From contig CP024912.1 of assembly GCA_002813895.1 (NCBI GenBank), forward strand, positions 2,759,836-2,823,835: a stretch of DNA of 64,000 nt. Direction: 5' to 3'. The stretch comes from Cyanobacterium sp. HL-69 (GTDB taxonomy: Bacteria; Cyanobacteriota; Cyanobacteriia; Cyanobacteriales; Cyanobacteriaceae). How positions within the stretch are numbered: the first letter of the stretch is position 1; every line of letters begins with the position of its first letter. Of this stretch, positions 18,299 through 27,272 are shown in pieces. The notes under the pieces are model-generated. The model did no database searches and was not told the origin of the DNA. It saw only the letters and a program-made list of their open reading frames with translations. The position numbers and the translations under genes were made by a program.

Positions 18299-18917
18299 GG
18301 GCATCCTCTTGGGCGACAATTTCCAAAATTTTGCCATCAGTTTCTGGGCGAGAAATCACCTCAACACATACCTGCGCCACTTTTCTACGGGGAATAGAGC
18401 CTTCCTCTAGGGTATCAGCGCCCCTTACCACCAAGGGATATAAATTGTCTTCATTTTTTAACCCCCCAGGCCTGACGATAGTATAATTTAAGCCACTATC
18501 TATTAAATACTTTTCTGCCTGTTTTTTCCAAAACAACACCAACCCAAATAAATTGAGAGGATGGAAAAACTTCGATACACAAAGGGAAGTAACAAAAATA
18601 AATTTATTTATCTCTGCTTTTTTCGCACAATCAATTAAATTTTTACTGCCCTCAAAATCCACCTTATAAAACGCCGTAATATCCCAACTAGGGGTTGCTC
18701 CCGTGGCACAAATTACCACATCACAATCTTTTAAAGCATTTTCTAAAGTTGTAGGTTTTAAAACATCCCCCATAACAACCTCCACCGAAGGGGGTAAAAT
18801 CTCCTTAGCCTTAGCTTCATCCCTCACCAAAGCCCTAACTTCCATCCCTTTTTCTACCAACTCTTGAACAATTCTTCTTCCTGTTTGCCCCGTAGCCCCT
18901 GCCACTAAAATTTTCAT
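18264..18917 (-). CDS. NAD(P)-binding atypical short-chain dehydrogenase/reductase
   Basis: A 217-residue atypical SDR with the N-terminal motif KILVAGATGQTGRRIVQELVEKG and RALVRDEAKA (NADP-type). DVVICATGATPSWD and FVTSLCVSKFFHPLN follow at the active-site strand, then YTIVRPGGLKNED. The classical YxxxK pair is not evident, as is usual for this NAD(P)H-binding family. Cyanobacterial and plastid relatives act in tetrapyrrole, quinone or photosystem biogenesis, but this one cannot be assigned. It is convergent with the GTPase gene and their coding ends overlap by 35 bp. No membrane helix or signal is visible. Confidence 0.82.
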   Translation of the reverse strand: MKILVAGATGQTGRRIVQELVEKGMEVRALVRDEAKAKEILPPSVEVVMGDVLKPTTLENALKDCDVVICATGATPSWDITAFYKVDFEGSKNLIDCAKKAEINKFIFVTSLCVSKFFHPLNLFGLVLFWKKQAEKYLIDSGLNYTIVRPGGLKNEDNLYPLVVRGADTLEEGSIPRRKVAQVCVEVISRPETDGKILEIVAQEDAPSQDWDQLLAV

Positions 18918-19105
18918 AAAATGTACTATTTTTTTGATAATAATTACGATGATTCCATGGTATCAATTTGTTTAAAGTGGGAAATAATGCGAATCGTAGT
19001 AATATTGACAATTAAATTGCTCTATTTTAGTCTGAACTAGAGGTTAAATATTAATTACCATCAGTCATAATCAATCTTCATTAATAGTTAAAATTCAAAA
19101 TAATC

Positions 19106-19792
19106 ATGACCATTTATTTCGTCGGTGCGGGGGTAGGGGGTATCGACTATTTAACGGTAAAAGCCCATGGTTTAATTTGTAAGGCTGATGTAGTCATTTA
19201 TGATGCGTTGGCTGATGATAACATTCTCAAAATTACACCACCCCATTGTTTACAAATTAATGTGGGCAAAAGAGGGGGACAAATTAGCACTCCTCAAGAT
19301 AAAATCAATCAAATGTTGATTAATTATGGTCAATCGTATAATAATGTAATTCGTCTGAAAAGTGGAGATCCTGGCATTTTCGGTCGTCTTAGTCCAGAAT
19401 TAAGGGCGATCGCCCCTTATAATATTGATTATGAGCTAGTACCTGGTATATCATCTATTTTAGCCGCTCCTTTATGGGCGGGGGTAAGCCTGACAGAAAA
19501 AAATAACAGTCAAAATTTTGTGGTGATTAGTGGACATAATCCTGAATCCCTTGACTGGCATATTCTCTCCCAAATCGACACCCTCGTTATTTTGATGGGG
19601 GCTAAAAATCTTCCACGCATCATTGATTTTTTAATTAAGGGCGATCGCCCTTCAAATCGTTCTATTATAATCATAAAAAATGCAGGGAGAAACAATCAAC
19701 AAATATGGACTGGGACATTAAATAATATACTGAGCAAAACCGAAGGAATAGCTCTCTCTCCATGTGTTATCGTAATTGGTAATGTGAACTGA
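19106..19792 (+). CDS. cobA: Uroporphyrinogen-III C-methyltransferase (SUMT)
   Basis: S-adenosylmethionine-dependent methylation of uroporphyrinogen III at C2 and C7, giving precorrin-2 for siroheme and cobalamin. The 228-residue length fits a stand-alone SUMT. Motifs: N-terminal IYFVGAGVGGIDYLTVKA, then VVIYDALAD, the SAM-binding RLKSGDPGIFGR, VPGISSILAAPLWAGVSLT, and VVISGHNP in place of the usual VTGH. The C-terminal part is somewhat short and divergent but keeps LVILMGAKN. It is followed 15 bp later by a coiled-coil gene on the same strand. Confidence 0.9.
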   Translation: MTIYFVGAGVGGIDYLTVKAHGLICKADVVIYDALADDNILKITPPHCLQINVGKRGGQISTPQDKINQMLINYGQSYNNVIRLKSGDPGIFGRLSPELRAIAPYNIDYELVPGISSILAAPLWAGVSLTEKNNSQNFVVISGHNPESLDWHILSQIDTLVILMGAKNLPRIIDFLIKGDRPSNRSIIIIKNAGRNNQQIWTGTLNNILSKTEGIALSPCVIVIGNVN

Positions 19793-19807
19793 TTATTAAC
19801 TAAGACT

Positions 19808-20356
19808 ATGGGAATTTTTGAAGATTTTAGTAATTTTTTAGAATCTCGATTAGAAGAATTTTTAAATAGTAATCCAAAACTTAAACTAGAAGTTTTATCA
19901 GAAGAATTAATAGCTCAAGAAAAAGAAACTATTAAACTTATTTTAAAGCTAAAAGCTGAACTTCAAAAATTAGAGCAAGAAATTACACAATTAGGCAAAG
20001 ACATTCAAAAATGGCATCCTCGCATCGAAAAAGCAAGACAATCAGGTCGTTATGATTTAGCTCAACAAGCTGAAATGAGAGAAATTAGTCTTCTTCAACA
20101 GGGAAAAATAGCTTGGGAAAAAATGGAAGACACTAAGAAAAAAATTGCCCAGTCAAGAGAAATTCTTGCATCCATTGAAGATAAACAAAAAGAAATTCAA
20201 CTGAAAATGAAACAAGCTCAAAGTACCTATAATACTCCTAAATATTATAATTCCTCCTCTCAATATTCTACTTACAACGACACTTTAGATCCCCTCGAAG
20301 AGAAATTCCAACAATGGGAAGTTGACCAAGAATTAAAGGATATGAAAGGAAAGTAA
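19808..20356 (+). CDS. Coiled-coil protein of the TIGR04376 type
   Basis: A 182-residue, highly charged protein that resembles the cyanobacterial TIGR04376 family. It starts MGIFEDFSNFLESRLEEFLNSNPKLKLE, followed by a long coiled coil (about residues 30-140, rich in E, K, Q and L heptads) and a low-complexity tail ending DPLEEKFQQWEVDQELKDMKGK. There is no membrane segment or catalytic motif. The function is not known. It starts 15 bp after cobA and is probably co-transcribed with it. Confidence 0.75.
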   Translation: MGIFEDFSNFLESRLEEFLNSNPKLKLEVLSEELIAQEKETIKLILKLKAELQKLEQEITQLGKDIQKWHPRIEKARQSGRYDLAQQAEMREISLLQQGKIAWEKMEDTKKKIAQSREILASIEDKQKEIQLKMKQAQSTYNTPKYYNSSSQYSTYNDTLDPLEEKFQQWEVDQELKDMKGK

Positions 20357-20404
20357 AACACTCCACAATAAATGTAAATAATCATTACAAAATTTACTTT
20401 TTTA

Positions 20405-20433
20405 TTGACTTTTTTCCCTTATACTGAGATAAT
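20405..20433 (+). promoter_or_regulatory. Candidate sigma-70-type promoter TTGACT-17-GATAAT facing a gene-free stretch
   Basis: A -35 element TTGACT (20405-20410) and a -10 element GATAAT (20428-20433) are separated by exactly 17 bp, close to the consensus for housekeeping sigma factors. It points right, but the next plus-strand gene is far away and the immediate neighbour is on the minus strand. Its predicted start, near 20440, coincides with the left arm of the putative structured RNA described next. Confidence 0.45.
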
Positions 20434-20436
20434 AAA

Positions 20437-20533
20437 GAGGTTTACAGCATAATGGAAATCTGTGTGTTTATACCAAAAAATGCAAACATTCCCATTATAT
20501 AGTAATAACATATCCACAGGGTGTTCAAACCTC
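20437..20533 (+). ncRNA. Candidate structured RNA of about 97 nt
   Basis: Nested complementary arms are visible by eye. An outer stem GAGGTTT (20437-20443) pairs with AAACCTC (20527-20533). An inner stem ATAATGG (20449-20455) pairs with CCATTAT (20492-20498). A further stem TGTTT (20465-20469) pairs with AAACA (20484-20488). The bulge TCTGTG (20459-20464) could pair with CACAGG (20515-20520) as a pseudoknot. A promoter-like sequence sits directly upstream. No known RNA family is recognised, and chance pairing in AT-rich DNA is a real alternative. On the minus strand the outer arm is followed by TTTATTAT, so the element might instead act as the 3' end of the convergent acetyltransferase gene. 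Confidence 0.3.
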
Positions 20534-20561
20534 AAAATAATATAAAGAGTGCAGAAAAAGG

Positions 20562-21086
20562 TTAATCAGGATACCAAAACATTCCCTTAATGCCTTCAGG
20601 ATCTAGGATAAAACCTAAACGACGATAAAACTCTACCACTTGAGGATCTGCAAATAGAGTAACATTACTAATATCATCACTACGTAACTTGCGAATCATA
20701 TATTGCATTAAAACCTTACCTAATCCCTTATTCTGAAAACGGGGGTGAATGACCACATCCCAAATAGTGGCATTAAAAGCATGGTCAGAAGTCGCACGGG
20801 CAAAACCAATCATGATTTTTTTATTGCCTCTAACCTCCCAAGCAGAGACGACGAGATAACTATGTTCAAGGGCTTTTCTTACCTTGCGCAGGGGGCGCCT
20901 AGCCCAGCCAACAGAGTCACAAAGTTCTTCTAATTCATACAAATCGATTTCTTCATGGGTGCTAAAGTATATTTGGCTGTTACCAAATTTATCAGGATTT
21001 AGCGATACCCAATCTCTATTATCATTGTTAGCGTTAGAGCTATCGTTGTTGTTTGTTTTTGTAAATAATTTTTGCAACCAAACCAT
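20562..21086 (-). CDS. GNAT family N-acetyltransferase, Ycf52-like
   Basis: A 174-residue acetyltransferase resembling the Ycf52 group found in cyanobacteria and red-algal plastids and related to plant plastid acetyltransferases. Key stretches: [29 protein letters not shown], then [36 protein letters not shown] with the acetyl-CoA loop QNKGLG, and [30 protein letters not shown] near the C-terminus. The first 30 residues are low-complexity (Asn/Ser-rich). The acceptor substrate is not known from sequence. It is transcribed alone. Confidence 0.82.
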   Translation of the reverse strand: MVWLQKLFTKTNNNDSSNANNDNRDWVSLNPDKFGNSQIYFSTHEEIDLYELEELCDSVGWARRPLRKVRKALEHSYLVVSAWEVRGNKKIMIGFARATSDHAFNATIWDVVIHPRFQNKGLGKVLMQYMIRKLRSDDISNVTLFADPQVVEFYRRLGFILDPEGIKGMFWYPD

Positions 21087-21236
21087 GCCCGTGTGGCTAG
21101 AGTTAGATGTTTGTAGTTTTTAAAACGTTCATTGAGTCTAGGGTTAAACTTTTCTCAACAACCTTCTAAGCATCATATCATAAAGAATTGAGAATGAATA
21201 ATGAATATTAAGAGCATTTTAACCTCCTCTCTAATT

Positions 21237-22391
21237 CTAATCTGCTAAGACTTTAACTAATTGTTGTAAATCTCTAATCTCGTGGGTTGCCATGAAGGAA
21301 AAACGTAGTCGGCTAATGGGTACTGTGGGGGGGCGAATAGCTGGTACATAGAAACCATGCGATCGCAATTTAGACGACATACTTAGGGCTTCGGGAGCAT
21401 CTTTGAGGGGTAAACATAAAATTGCCGAATCTGAGGGTAAAATAGTTAGGTTAGCTTCACTACATAGTTTTTTAAGAAAATTAATATTAGTCCATAGATT
21501 ATGACGACGATGAGCCTCGGTGCGAATGATATTAACCCCCGTTAAAGCTGCTGCTGTATCCGCTATGGAGAGGGCTGTCGTATAAATCCAAGTTGGGCAA
21601 CGATTACGCAAAAAATCAATTAATACCTCGCTCCCTGCTACATAACCCCCCAAACTACCGACAGCCTTACTCAGGGTACCAATTTGAATAATACGTTCAC
21701 TTTTAAGTTCAAAATGTTCTACGCATCCAGCCCCATGCTTGCCTATTACCCCTGTACCGTGGGCTTCGTCCACCATTAACCAACAGTCAAATTTTTGTGC
21801 AATATCTAACAACAGAGGCAAAGGGGCAATATCTCCATCCATACTAAAAACGCTGTCGGTGATAATCAGACAATGGCGAAAGTGCGATCGCACTTTAGTT
21901 AGTCTATCTACCAAATCTTCACAGTTAATATGTTGATATTCCACCGTGTGGGCTTGGCTCAATTTTGCCCCATTTTTAAGACTAGAATGGTTATATTCAT
22001 CCCCTAAAATGAGGTCTTTTTTGCCCATTAAAGCCGAAATAGTACCTAAATTAGCTAAATATCCCGAACTAAAAACAAGGGCTTTGGGGGTTTGTTTTAA
22101 AGAGGCGATCGCCCTTTCTAAATCATCATGAAGGGTTCTATGACCGCTTAATAGACGAGATCCAGTGCTACCATTACCATAACGCTCTATAGCTTCTATT
22201 ACTGCTTGTTTAAGACGAATATCTGTGGCTAACCCTAAATAATCATTACTAGCAAAATTAATTAACCGCTCACCATCAATGGTGATAGTATATCCCGACA
22301 AATCAGTTATTTTTTGCTCCTGTCGATACCAATTAGCCTTTTTGATAGTAGAGAGGGATTTTTGTAAATGTTGTCCTAGAGAATCATTCAT
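21237..22391 (-). CDS. bioF: 8-amino-7-oxononanoate synthase
   Basis: PLP-dependent alpha-oxoamine synthase that condenses pimeloyl thioester with L-alanine in biotin synthesis. The 384-residue product has the N-terminal [13 protein letters not shown], the substrate region [36 protein letters not shown] with the PLP-binding Asp and His, and the Schiff-base lysine in [20 protein letters not shown] longer frame opens at 22445, but the extra 18 residues are unlike the family and come from repeat-like DNA; the ATG at 22391 gives the usual start [10 protein letters not shown]. No other biotin gene is nearby, so bio genes are probably dispersed. Confidence 0.92.
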   Translation of the reverse strand: MNDSLGQHLQKSLSTIKKANWYRQEQKITDLSGYTITIDGERLINFASNDYLGLATDIRLKQAVIEAIERYGNGSTGSRLLSGHRTLHDDLERAIASLKQTPKALVFSSGYLANLGTISALMGKKDLILGDEYNHSSLKNGAKLSQAHTVEYQHINCEDLVDRLTKVRSHFRHCLIITDSVFSMDGDIAPLPLLLDIAQKFDCWLMVDEAHGTGVIGKHGAGCVEHFELKSERIIQIGTLSKAVGSLGGYVAGSEVLIDFLRNRCPTWIYTTALSIADTAAALTGVNIIRTEAHRRHNLWTNINFLKKLCSEANLTILPSDSAILCLPLKDAPEALSMSSKLRSHGFYVPAIRPPTVPISRLRFSFMATHEIRDLQQLVKVLAD

Positions 22392-22509
22392 GAAAACTTT
22401 TAAACAGTGAAAGTAAATTGACAATTGACCATGGACAATCCACAATAAATGAAGTTAAAAATCAGTTTTTATTCCTCAATTAATCAGTAATTTTATCAAA
22501 ATTTTGGCT

Positions 22510-23193
22510 ATGTTTTTATTAATTCCAGCCGCAGGTGTGGGCAAAAGAATGGGTGCAAAAGGCAACAAACTACTATTAAAATTAGAAAATAAGCCCCTCT
22601 TGGCATGGACATTAATCAACGCCGAAAAATCTCAGGAAATTGAATGGATAGGAATTATGGGGCAACCCTACGACTTTGAAGAATTTACCCAAATTATTGA
22701 ACAATTATCCCTCACCAAACCCGTCACCTTGATAAAAGGGGGAGACACGAGACAACAATCAGTTTATAACGGTTTACAAGCCTTACCTAGCCATGCCCAG
22801 AAGGTATTAATCCATGATGGGGCAAGATGTTTGGCAACCCCAAAATTATTTGATCGTTGTGCCAAAGCCTTAGATAATTGTCAGGGTTTAATTGCAGCTA
22901 TCCCTGTTAAAGATACTATCAAAATAGTAGATGAAAACAAAACTGTCATAGATAGCCCTAACCGTGATTACTTATGGGCAGCCCAAACCCCCCAAGGATT
23001 TGATGTGAAGTTATTAAAACAATGTCACAATCAAGGGCTAGAGTTGGGGTGGGAGGTGACAGATGATGCGGCGCTGTTGGAAAGATGTGGTTATTCGGTG
23101 CAGATAGTAGAAGGGGAAGAAACTAATTTGAAAGTAACTACTCCCATGGATTTAACTATTGCGGAGTTTATTTTAAATCACGGGAAAGTATAG
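22510..23193 (+). CDS. ispD: 2-C-methyl-D-erythritol 4-phosphate cytidylyltransferase
   Basis: Forms CDP-methylerythritol in the MEP route to isoprenoids (carotenoids, phytol and quinone tails). The protein (227 residues from the ATG at 22510) has the nucleotide-binding LIPAAGVGKRMGAKGNKLLLKL, the LIKGGDTRQQSVYNGL motif, VLIHDGARCLATP, and WAAQTPQGFDVKLLKQ. All are typical of IspD. A TTG two codons upstream at 22504 extends the frame slightly, but the ATG matches the family start (MFLLIPAAG). It is divergent from bioF. Confidence 0.95.
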   Translation: MFLLIPAAGVGKRMGAKGNKLLLKLENKPLLAWTLINAEKSQEIEWIGIMGQPYDFEEFTQIIEQLSLTKPVTLIKGGDTRQQSVYNGLQALPSHAQKVLIHDGARCLATPKLFDRCAKALDNCQGLIAAIPVKDTIKIVDENKTVIDSPNRDYLWAAQTPQGFDVKLLKQCHNQGLELGWEVTDDAALLERCGYSVQIVEGEETNLKVTTPMDLTIAEFILNHGKV

Positions 23194-23271
23194 CGGTTTT
23201 ATAATTCTTGATTGTCGGATTTCATACTTAAACCTAACATACTCAAAATTCTAAAGTTTAATTGTCCATTG

Positions 23272-23808
23272 TCAATTGTTGATGGGGTTGCCACGAATAT
23301 CTGTCACCACAATATCCCATTGCCCATTATTGGCTGTTTCAAAAACAATTTTTTCTCCGTTACTACTTATCATGGGGTTTCTAATTTCCTTAGTAGTTTG
23401 GGGGATTAAAGTCCTTTTTTGTTGAGTGGTGCGATCATATAAATATAGTCCTGATTGTCCTTGTTTTACCACCATAAACACTAGATAACGTCCATCCTCA
23501 GAAATGGTGGGATTAGTAGCAATTTCATCAAAGGCATTTAAATTAGGTAAATCAATCAATCTTCTATTTCTGGCATCGAATAAATAAATATCTTGAGAGC
23601 CGTTACGGTCTGAGGTAAATGTGATAAAATTTCCTGCTATGTAGGGATTTAATTCGGAGTTACGACTATTTAAACCCCTTCCACCATTATCGAAGGGAAA
23701 ATTGAGAGTGCGAGGATAGTTGCTACAACCAGTAATGGTTAACACCATCAGCATAGGAAGGACAAAGATTCGTTTCACATTGATAGGGCTAGGTTTAGCA
23801 CCACACAT
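23272..23808 (-). CDS. TolB-like beta-propeller lipoprotein, short
   Basis: A 178-residue protein with a signal peptide and lipobox: VLPMLMVLTITGC with the lipidated Cys at residue 28, followed by a short linker. The mature part consists of three to four WD40/PD40-type strands such as NPYIAGNFITFTSDRNGSQDIYLFDA, TNPTISEDGRYLVFMV and NPMISSNGEKIVFETANNGQWDIVV. That is fewer repeats than a full TolB propeller, so it is either a small partial propeller or an oligomer-forming one. No pal or tolQR genes are near. The end, GNPINN, and its TGA stop lie within an AATTGACAATGG-type repeat. Confidence 0.72.
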   Translation of the reverse strand: MCGAKPSPINVKRIFVLPMLMVLTITGCSNYPRTLNFPFDNGGRGLNSRNSELNPYIAGNFITFTSDRNGSQDIYLFDARNRRLIDLPNLNAFDEIATNPTISEDGRYLVFMVVKQGQSGLYLYDRTTQQKRTLIPQTTKEIRNPMISSNGEKIVFETANNGQWDIVVTDIRGNPINN

Positions 23809-23850
23809 TATACGATAAAATAACTAGCAAATCTTAATGATAATTGATTT

Positions 23851-24780
23851 ATGGCTTTTTTTATCCCTGATGAGTCCCTCCAAAAAACCGCCGAAGAAGT
23901 TTTAAACGCTACATGGCAAAGGTTTCCTTCTTTGGCAAAAAATCAAATTGCCTTGACTTGGCTTGTGTATGATGAGCCAATAATTGTGAATACTGGGGGT
24001 GCTTTGTCGGTGGATGAGTTTTGGAAGCATCCTATTCGGGGTTATAGCTATCGGGGGGATGAAAATCTTTATCCTGCCAGTGTGGTGAAACTTTTTTATT
24101 TGGTGGCTGTTAAGGATTGGATTAAGACGGGGATGCTAGAAACTAGCCCAGAGTTGGAAAGGGCTATTCGGGATATGATTGTGGATTCGAGTAATGATGC
24201 TACGGGCTTGGTTTTGGATGTGTTGACGGGTACGACATCAGGCCCTGAATTAACGATCGCACCTTTTCAAACATGGGCATATCAGCGTAATATTGTCAAC
24301 CGTTATTATCAATCTTTGGGGTGGGAGGAGTTAAAAACCATCAATGTTAATCAAAAAACTTGGGGAGATGGTCCCTACGGCAGAGAAAGAATGTATTTAG
24401 GGGAAAATTTTGAAAATCGTAATCGTTTAACCACCAATGCGATCGCCCGATTATTTCACAGTATAGTAGGAGGTGTGGCAGTATCCTCGGAAATATCTCA
24501 AGAAATGATGAGTTTATTACAAAGAGATGTAAACCAAAAAACCCTCGCCCCCCATGAAGAAGAAAATCAGGTGAGTGGCTTTTTGGGGGAGGCATTGAGT
24601 ACAGGCGATCTTCTTTGGTCAAAAGCAGGATGGACATCAAAAGTAAGACTTGATAGCGCCTACATTGAAAAAAGTAACGGTAAGGCGTACCATTTAACAG
24701 TGTTCACCGAAGGCATAGAAAATAGTCAAAATAGAGAGATTTTACCCTTTATCTCCTCCCAAATCAGCGAATTTCTATAA
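23851..24780 (+). CDS. Serine hydrolase related to class A beta-lactamases
   Basis: A 309-residue protein with the penicillin-recognising serine hydrolase fold: the catalytic SxxK tetrad SVVK (S77, K80) in YPASVVKLFYLVAV, an SxN-like motif in VDSSNDATG (about residues 113-116), and a KTG-like box KAG in WSKAGWTSKVRLD. The last departs from the usual K-T/S-G. No signal peptide is visible at the N-terminus (MAFFIPDESLQKTAEEVLNATWQ), so unlike true beta-lactamases it may be cytosolic. A role in beta-lactam resistance should not be assumed. Confidence 0.8.
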   Translation: MAFFIPDESLQKTAEEVLNATWQRFPSLAKNQIALTWLVYDEPIIVNTGGALSVDEFWKHPIRGYSYRGDENLYPASVVKLFYLVAVKDWIKTGMLETSPELERAIRDMIVDSSNDATGLVLDVLTGTTSGPELTIAPFQTWAYQRNIVNRYYQSLGWEELKTINVNQKTWGDGPYGRERMYLGENFENRNRLTTNAIARLFHSIVGGVAVSSEISQEMMSLLQRDVNQKTLAPHEEENQVSGFLGEALSTGDLLWSKAGWTSKVRLDSAYIEKSNGKAYHLTVFTEGIENSQNREILPFISSQISEFL

Positions 24781-24794
24781 CATTTCATTCCCTC

Positions 24795-24810
24795 CTCTCC
24801 CTAGGGAGAG
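24795..24810. repeat. Perfect palindrome CTCTCCCTAGGGAGAG
   Basis: A 16-bp perfect inverted repeat lies just after the serine hydrolase stop. It is followed by GGGCTGAGGGTGAGG, a typical neighbour of this repeat in cyanobacterial intergenic DNA. It could help terminate transcription, but no T-run follows. Confidence 0.6.
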
Positions 24811-24881
24811 GGGCTGAGGGTGAGGGCTAAACTTTAAATCTCATATTGCCCCATTGCGTATTACCCATTCCCTAATAAAAA

Positions 24882-26672
24882 ATGCAAACAATCGATTGGA
24901 TAGTAGTCTTGTTATACCTCATTGCCACCATGGCAGTGGGAATATATCTCTCAAAAAAAGCCTCCAAAAGTTTAGAAGACTTCTTCGTCTCAGGGCGCTC
25001 GTTGCCTTGGTGGTTAGCAGGTACAAGTATGGCCGCCACCACCTTTTCCATTGATACCCCCCTCTACATTTGCGGAGTTGTTGCCACTAGGGGTATCGCA
25101 GGTAACTGGGAATGGTGGAGTTTTGGCTTTGCCCACGTGGTATTAATTTATATATTCGCCCGATTGTGGCGTAGGGCGGAGATTGTCACCGATGCGGAGT
25201 TAACGGAGATTCGTTATGGGGGAAGAATGGCGGCAATTTTACGGGCAACCAAAGCCTTTTTATTTGCCGTACCTATCAACTGTATCGGTATTGGTTACGC
25301 CATGTTAGCCATGGTGAAGGTGGTGGACGCTTTGCAGTTGTGGGAAAGTTTGGGGTTGAATGTGGGCGACAATGGCAAGTTATGGAGCGTTATTTTTGTT
25401 AGTTTTTTCGTCCTCATCTATTCAGGATTTTCAGGGTTATGGGGAGTGGTAGTAACGGACTTTTTCCAATTCTTCCTCGCCCTGTTTGGAGCTTTATTAG
25501 TGGCGGTGTTTGCGGTCAATGATGTGGGGGGTATTAGGCAGTTAGTTACCCAAGTACAGGCAGTTACAGACATCGATGTATTAGCTTTTATCCCTTTGGT
25601 GCGGGGGGATGGCTTTTTGGGTTGGCAATGGAGCGATTTTGCAGGAATTACCCTAACTACTTTTTCGGCATATCTTTTTGTGCAGTGGTGGAGTTTTCGC
25701 CGTAGTGATGGGGGAGGGGAGTTTATCCAAAGGTTAGTGGCGGCAAAGGATGAAGCGGAAGCGGAAAAGGCGGCATGGTTTTTTAATATCCTCAATTATA
25801 TCTTCCGTACTTGGCCTTGGATTTTGGTCGCTTTGGCTGGATTGGTTATTTTTCCTGAATTAGAAGATCCTGAATTGGCTTATCCTTTAATGATGTTGGA
25901 GTTTTTACCTTCTATCGTCCTCGGTTTGGTGGTAGCTTCTTTGATAGCAGCGTTCATGAGTACGGTATCTACTTCTATTAATTGGGGGGCTTCTTACCTT
26001 ACCAATGATTTATATCGTCGTTTCTTTGCCCCTGATGCTTCCCAAGCCCAGTTGGTTTTCGCAGGAAGGGTTGCTTCTGCGTTGGTGACGGTTATAGGTG
26101 CGATCGCCGCTTTTTTTGCCCAAGACATTGCCACGGTATTCCGATTAGTAATTGCCATCGGTACAGGGCCTGGATTAGTATTAATTTTAAGATGGTATTG
26201 GTGGCGCATTAACAGTGCAGCAGAATTAACAGCCATGCTGGTGGGTTTTGCCATCGGTGTGCTGAGTATGATTCCTAACCTCAATGTCTTCCCTGCGGAT
26301 TTCGGTTTAAGGTTAATGGTTATATCTGGTGCTACGGCGGTAGTATGGATTTCGGTAATGTATCTTACCCCTCCTGAGTCCGAAGAAACCCTAACCCGTT
26401 TTTATCTACGGGTGCGCCCCGCTGGACTTGGTTGGAAAAAACAACAGGATGCTACAGGAGTTAAACCTTTACAAAATTTGGGCTTAGATGCTCTCAAAGT
26501 GGTGGCTGGGGTAATGATTCTATTTGGTTCAATGTTATCCATCGGTGGCTTTTTACTTTTACAATCGGGAGTGGGTTGGTTTTGCCTCGTGATGGCAGTA
26601 ATCGGCGGTTTTTGGTTACGTCATCTCAACAAACAACGAATTTTTAGTATGTCTCGCCCCGGGAAAAAGTAA
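24882..26672 (+). CDS. Sodium:solute symporter family transporter
   Basis: A 596-residue integral membrane protein with about 13-14 hydrophobic helices. Signature stretches of the sodium:solute symporter family are present: the first helix IDWIVVLLYLIATMAVGIYLSKKA, SLPWWLAGTSMAATTFSIDTPLYICG around the sodium site, and VASLIAAFMSTVSTSINWGASYLTNDLYRRF around helix 8-9, including the conserved Ser/Thr pair that binds Na+. The solute is unknown; sugars, amino acids, carboxylates or urea are all possible in this family. Its stop overlaps the start of the next gene by one base (TAATG), a strong sign of translational coupling. Confidence 0.88.
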   Translation: MQTIDWIVVLLYLIATMAVGIYLSKKASKSLEDFFVSGRSLPWWLAGTSMAATTFSIDTPLYICGVVATRGIAGNWEWWSFGFAHVVLIYIFARLWRRAEIVTDAELTEIRYGGRMAAILRATKAFLFAVPINCIGIGYAMLAMVKVVDALQLWESLGLNVGDNGKLWSVIFVSFFVLIYSGFSGLWGVVVTDFFQFFLALFGALLVAVFAVNDVGGIRQLVTQVQAVTDIDVLAFIPLVRGDGFLGWQWSDFAGITLTTFSAYLFVQWWSFRRSDGGGEFIQRLVAAKDEAEAEKAAWFFNILNYIFRTWPWILVALAGLVIFPELEDPELAYPLMMLEFLPSIVLGLVVASLIAAFMSTVSTSINWGASYLTNDLYRRFFAPDASQAQLVFAGRVASALVTVIGAIAAFFAQDIATVFRLVIAIGTGPGLVLILRWYWWRINSAAELTAMLVGFAIGVLSMIPNLNVFPADFGLRLMVISGATAVVWISVMYLTPPESEETLTRFYLRVRPAGLGWKKQQDATGVKPLQNLGLDALKVVAGVMILFGSMLSIGGFLLLQSGVGWFCLVMAVIGGFWLRHLNKQRIFSMSRPGKK

Positions 26673-27271
26673 TGAATATAGCTGAACAAAAAAGACAGTT
26701 ACGAAAAAAATATATTAAGGAGCGATCCCAAGGAGATCTGCTACGCAGCACGCACCTTGATCATTTCCAATGGCAAAAAAAGAGCGATCGTATTAGCCGT
26801 AATTTATTTAACCATCCTCTTATCGAAAAATCAAGGGTAATTTTAGGCTATATCAGCCATAGACAAGAACCGGATTTAAGTTTTTTATATCGCCATCACC
26901 CTATTACATGGGGCATTCCTCGCTGTCAAGATAAAGACTTAATTTGGCATCAATGGCATTGGGGCGAAAAACTCAGAAAAGGGGCTTATGGTATCTTTGA
27001 ACCTTATAAAGATAGTCTCAAAATTATTCCAGAAGAAGTAGAACTAATTTTAGTACCTGCGGTGGCCTGTGACCAAAAAGGGTATCGATTAGGTTATGGG
27101 GGAGGATTTTACGATCGCCTCCTATGCCAAAAACCATGGCAAGATATTCCCACCATGGGCATCATTTTCGACTTTGCCTATGTGGACGAATTACCCACCG
27201 AAGAATGGGATCAACCCCTTGATTATATTTGCACAGAGAAAGGAATTATAGAACTAAAAAAAGACCTCTAA
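26672..27271 (+). CDS. 5-formyltetrahydrofolate cyclo-ligase
   Basis: ATP-dependent conversion of 5-formyl-THF to 5,10-methenyl-THF, returning stored folate to one-carbon metabolism. The 199-residue product has N-terminal KRQLRKKYIKERSQ, IIPEEVELILVPAVACDQKGYRLGYGGGFYDRLL (the conserved glycine-rich ATP/substrate loop), and GIIFDFAYVDELPTEEWDQPLDYICTE. The ATG overlaps the transporter stop by one base. It converges on the M23 peptidase gene with a single base between the ends. Confidence 0.92.
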   Translation: MNIAEQKRQLRKKYIKERSQGDLLRSTHLDHFQWQKKSDRISRNLFNHPLIEKSRVILGYISHRQEPDLSFLYRHHPITWGIPRCQDKDLIWHQWHWGEKLRKGAYGIFEPYKDSLKIIPEEVELILVPAVACDQKGYRLGYGGGFYDRLLCQKPWQDIPTMGIIFDFAYVDELPTEEWDQPLDYICTEKGIIELKKDL

Positions 27272-27272
27272 A

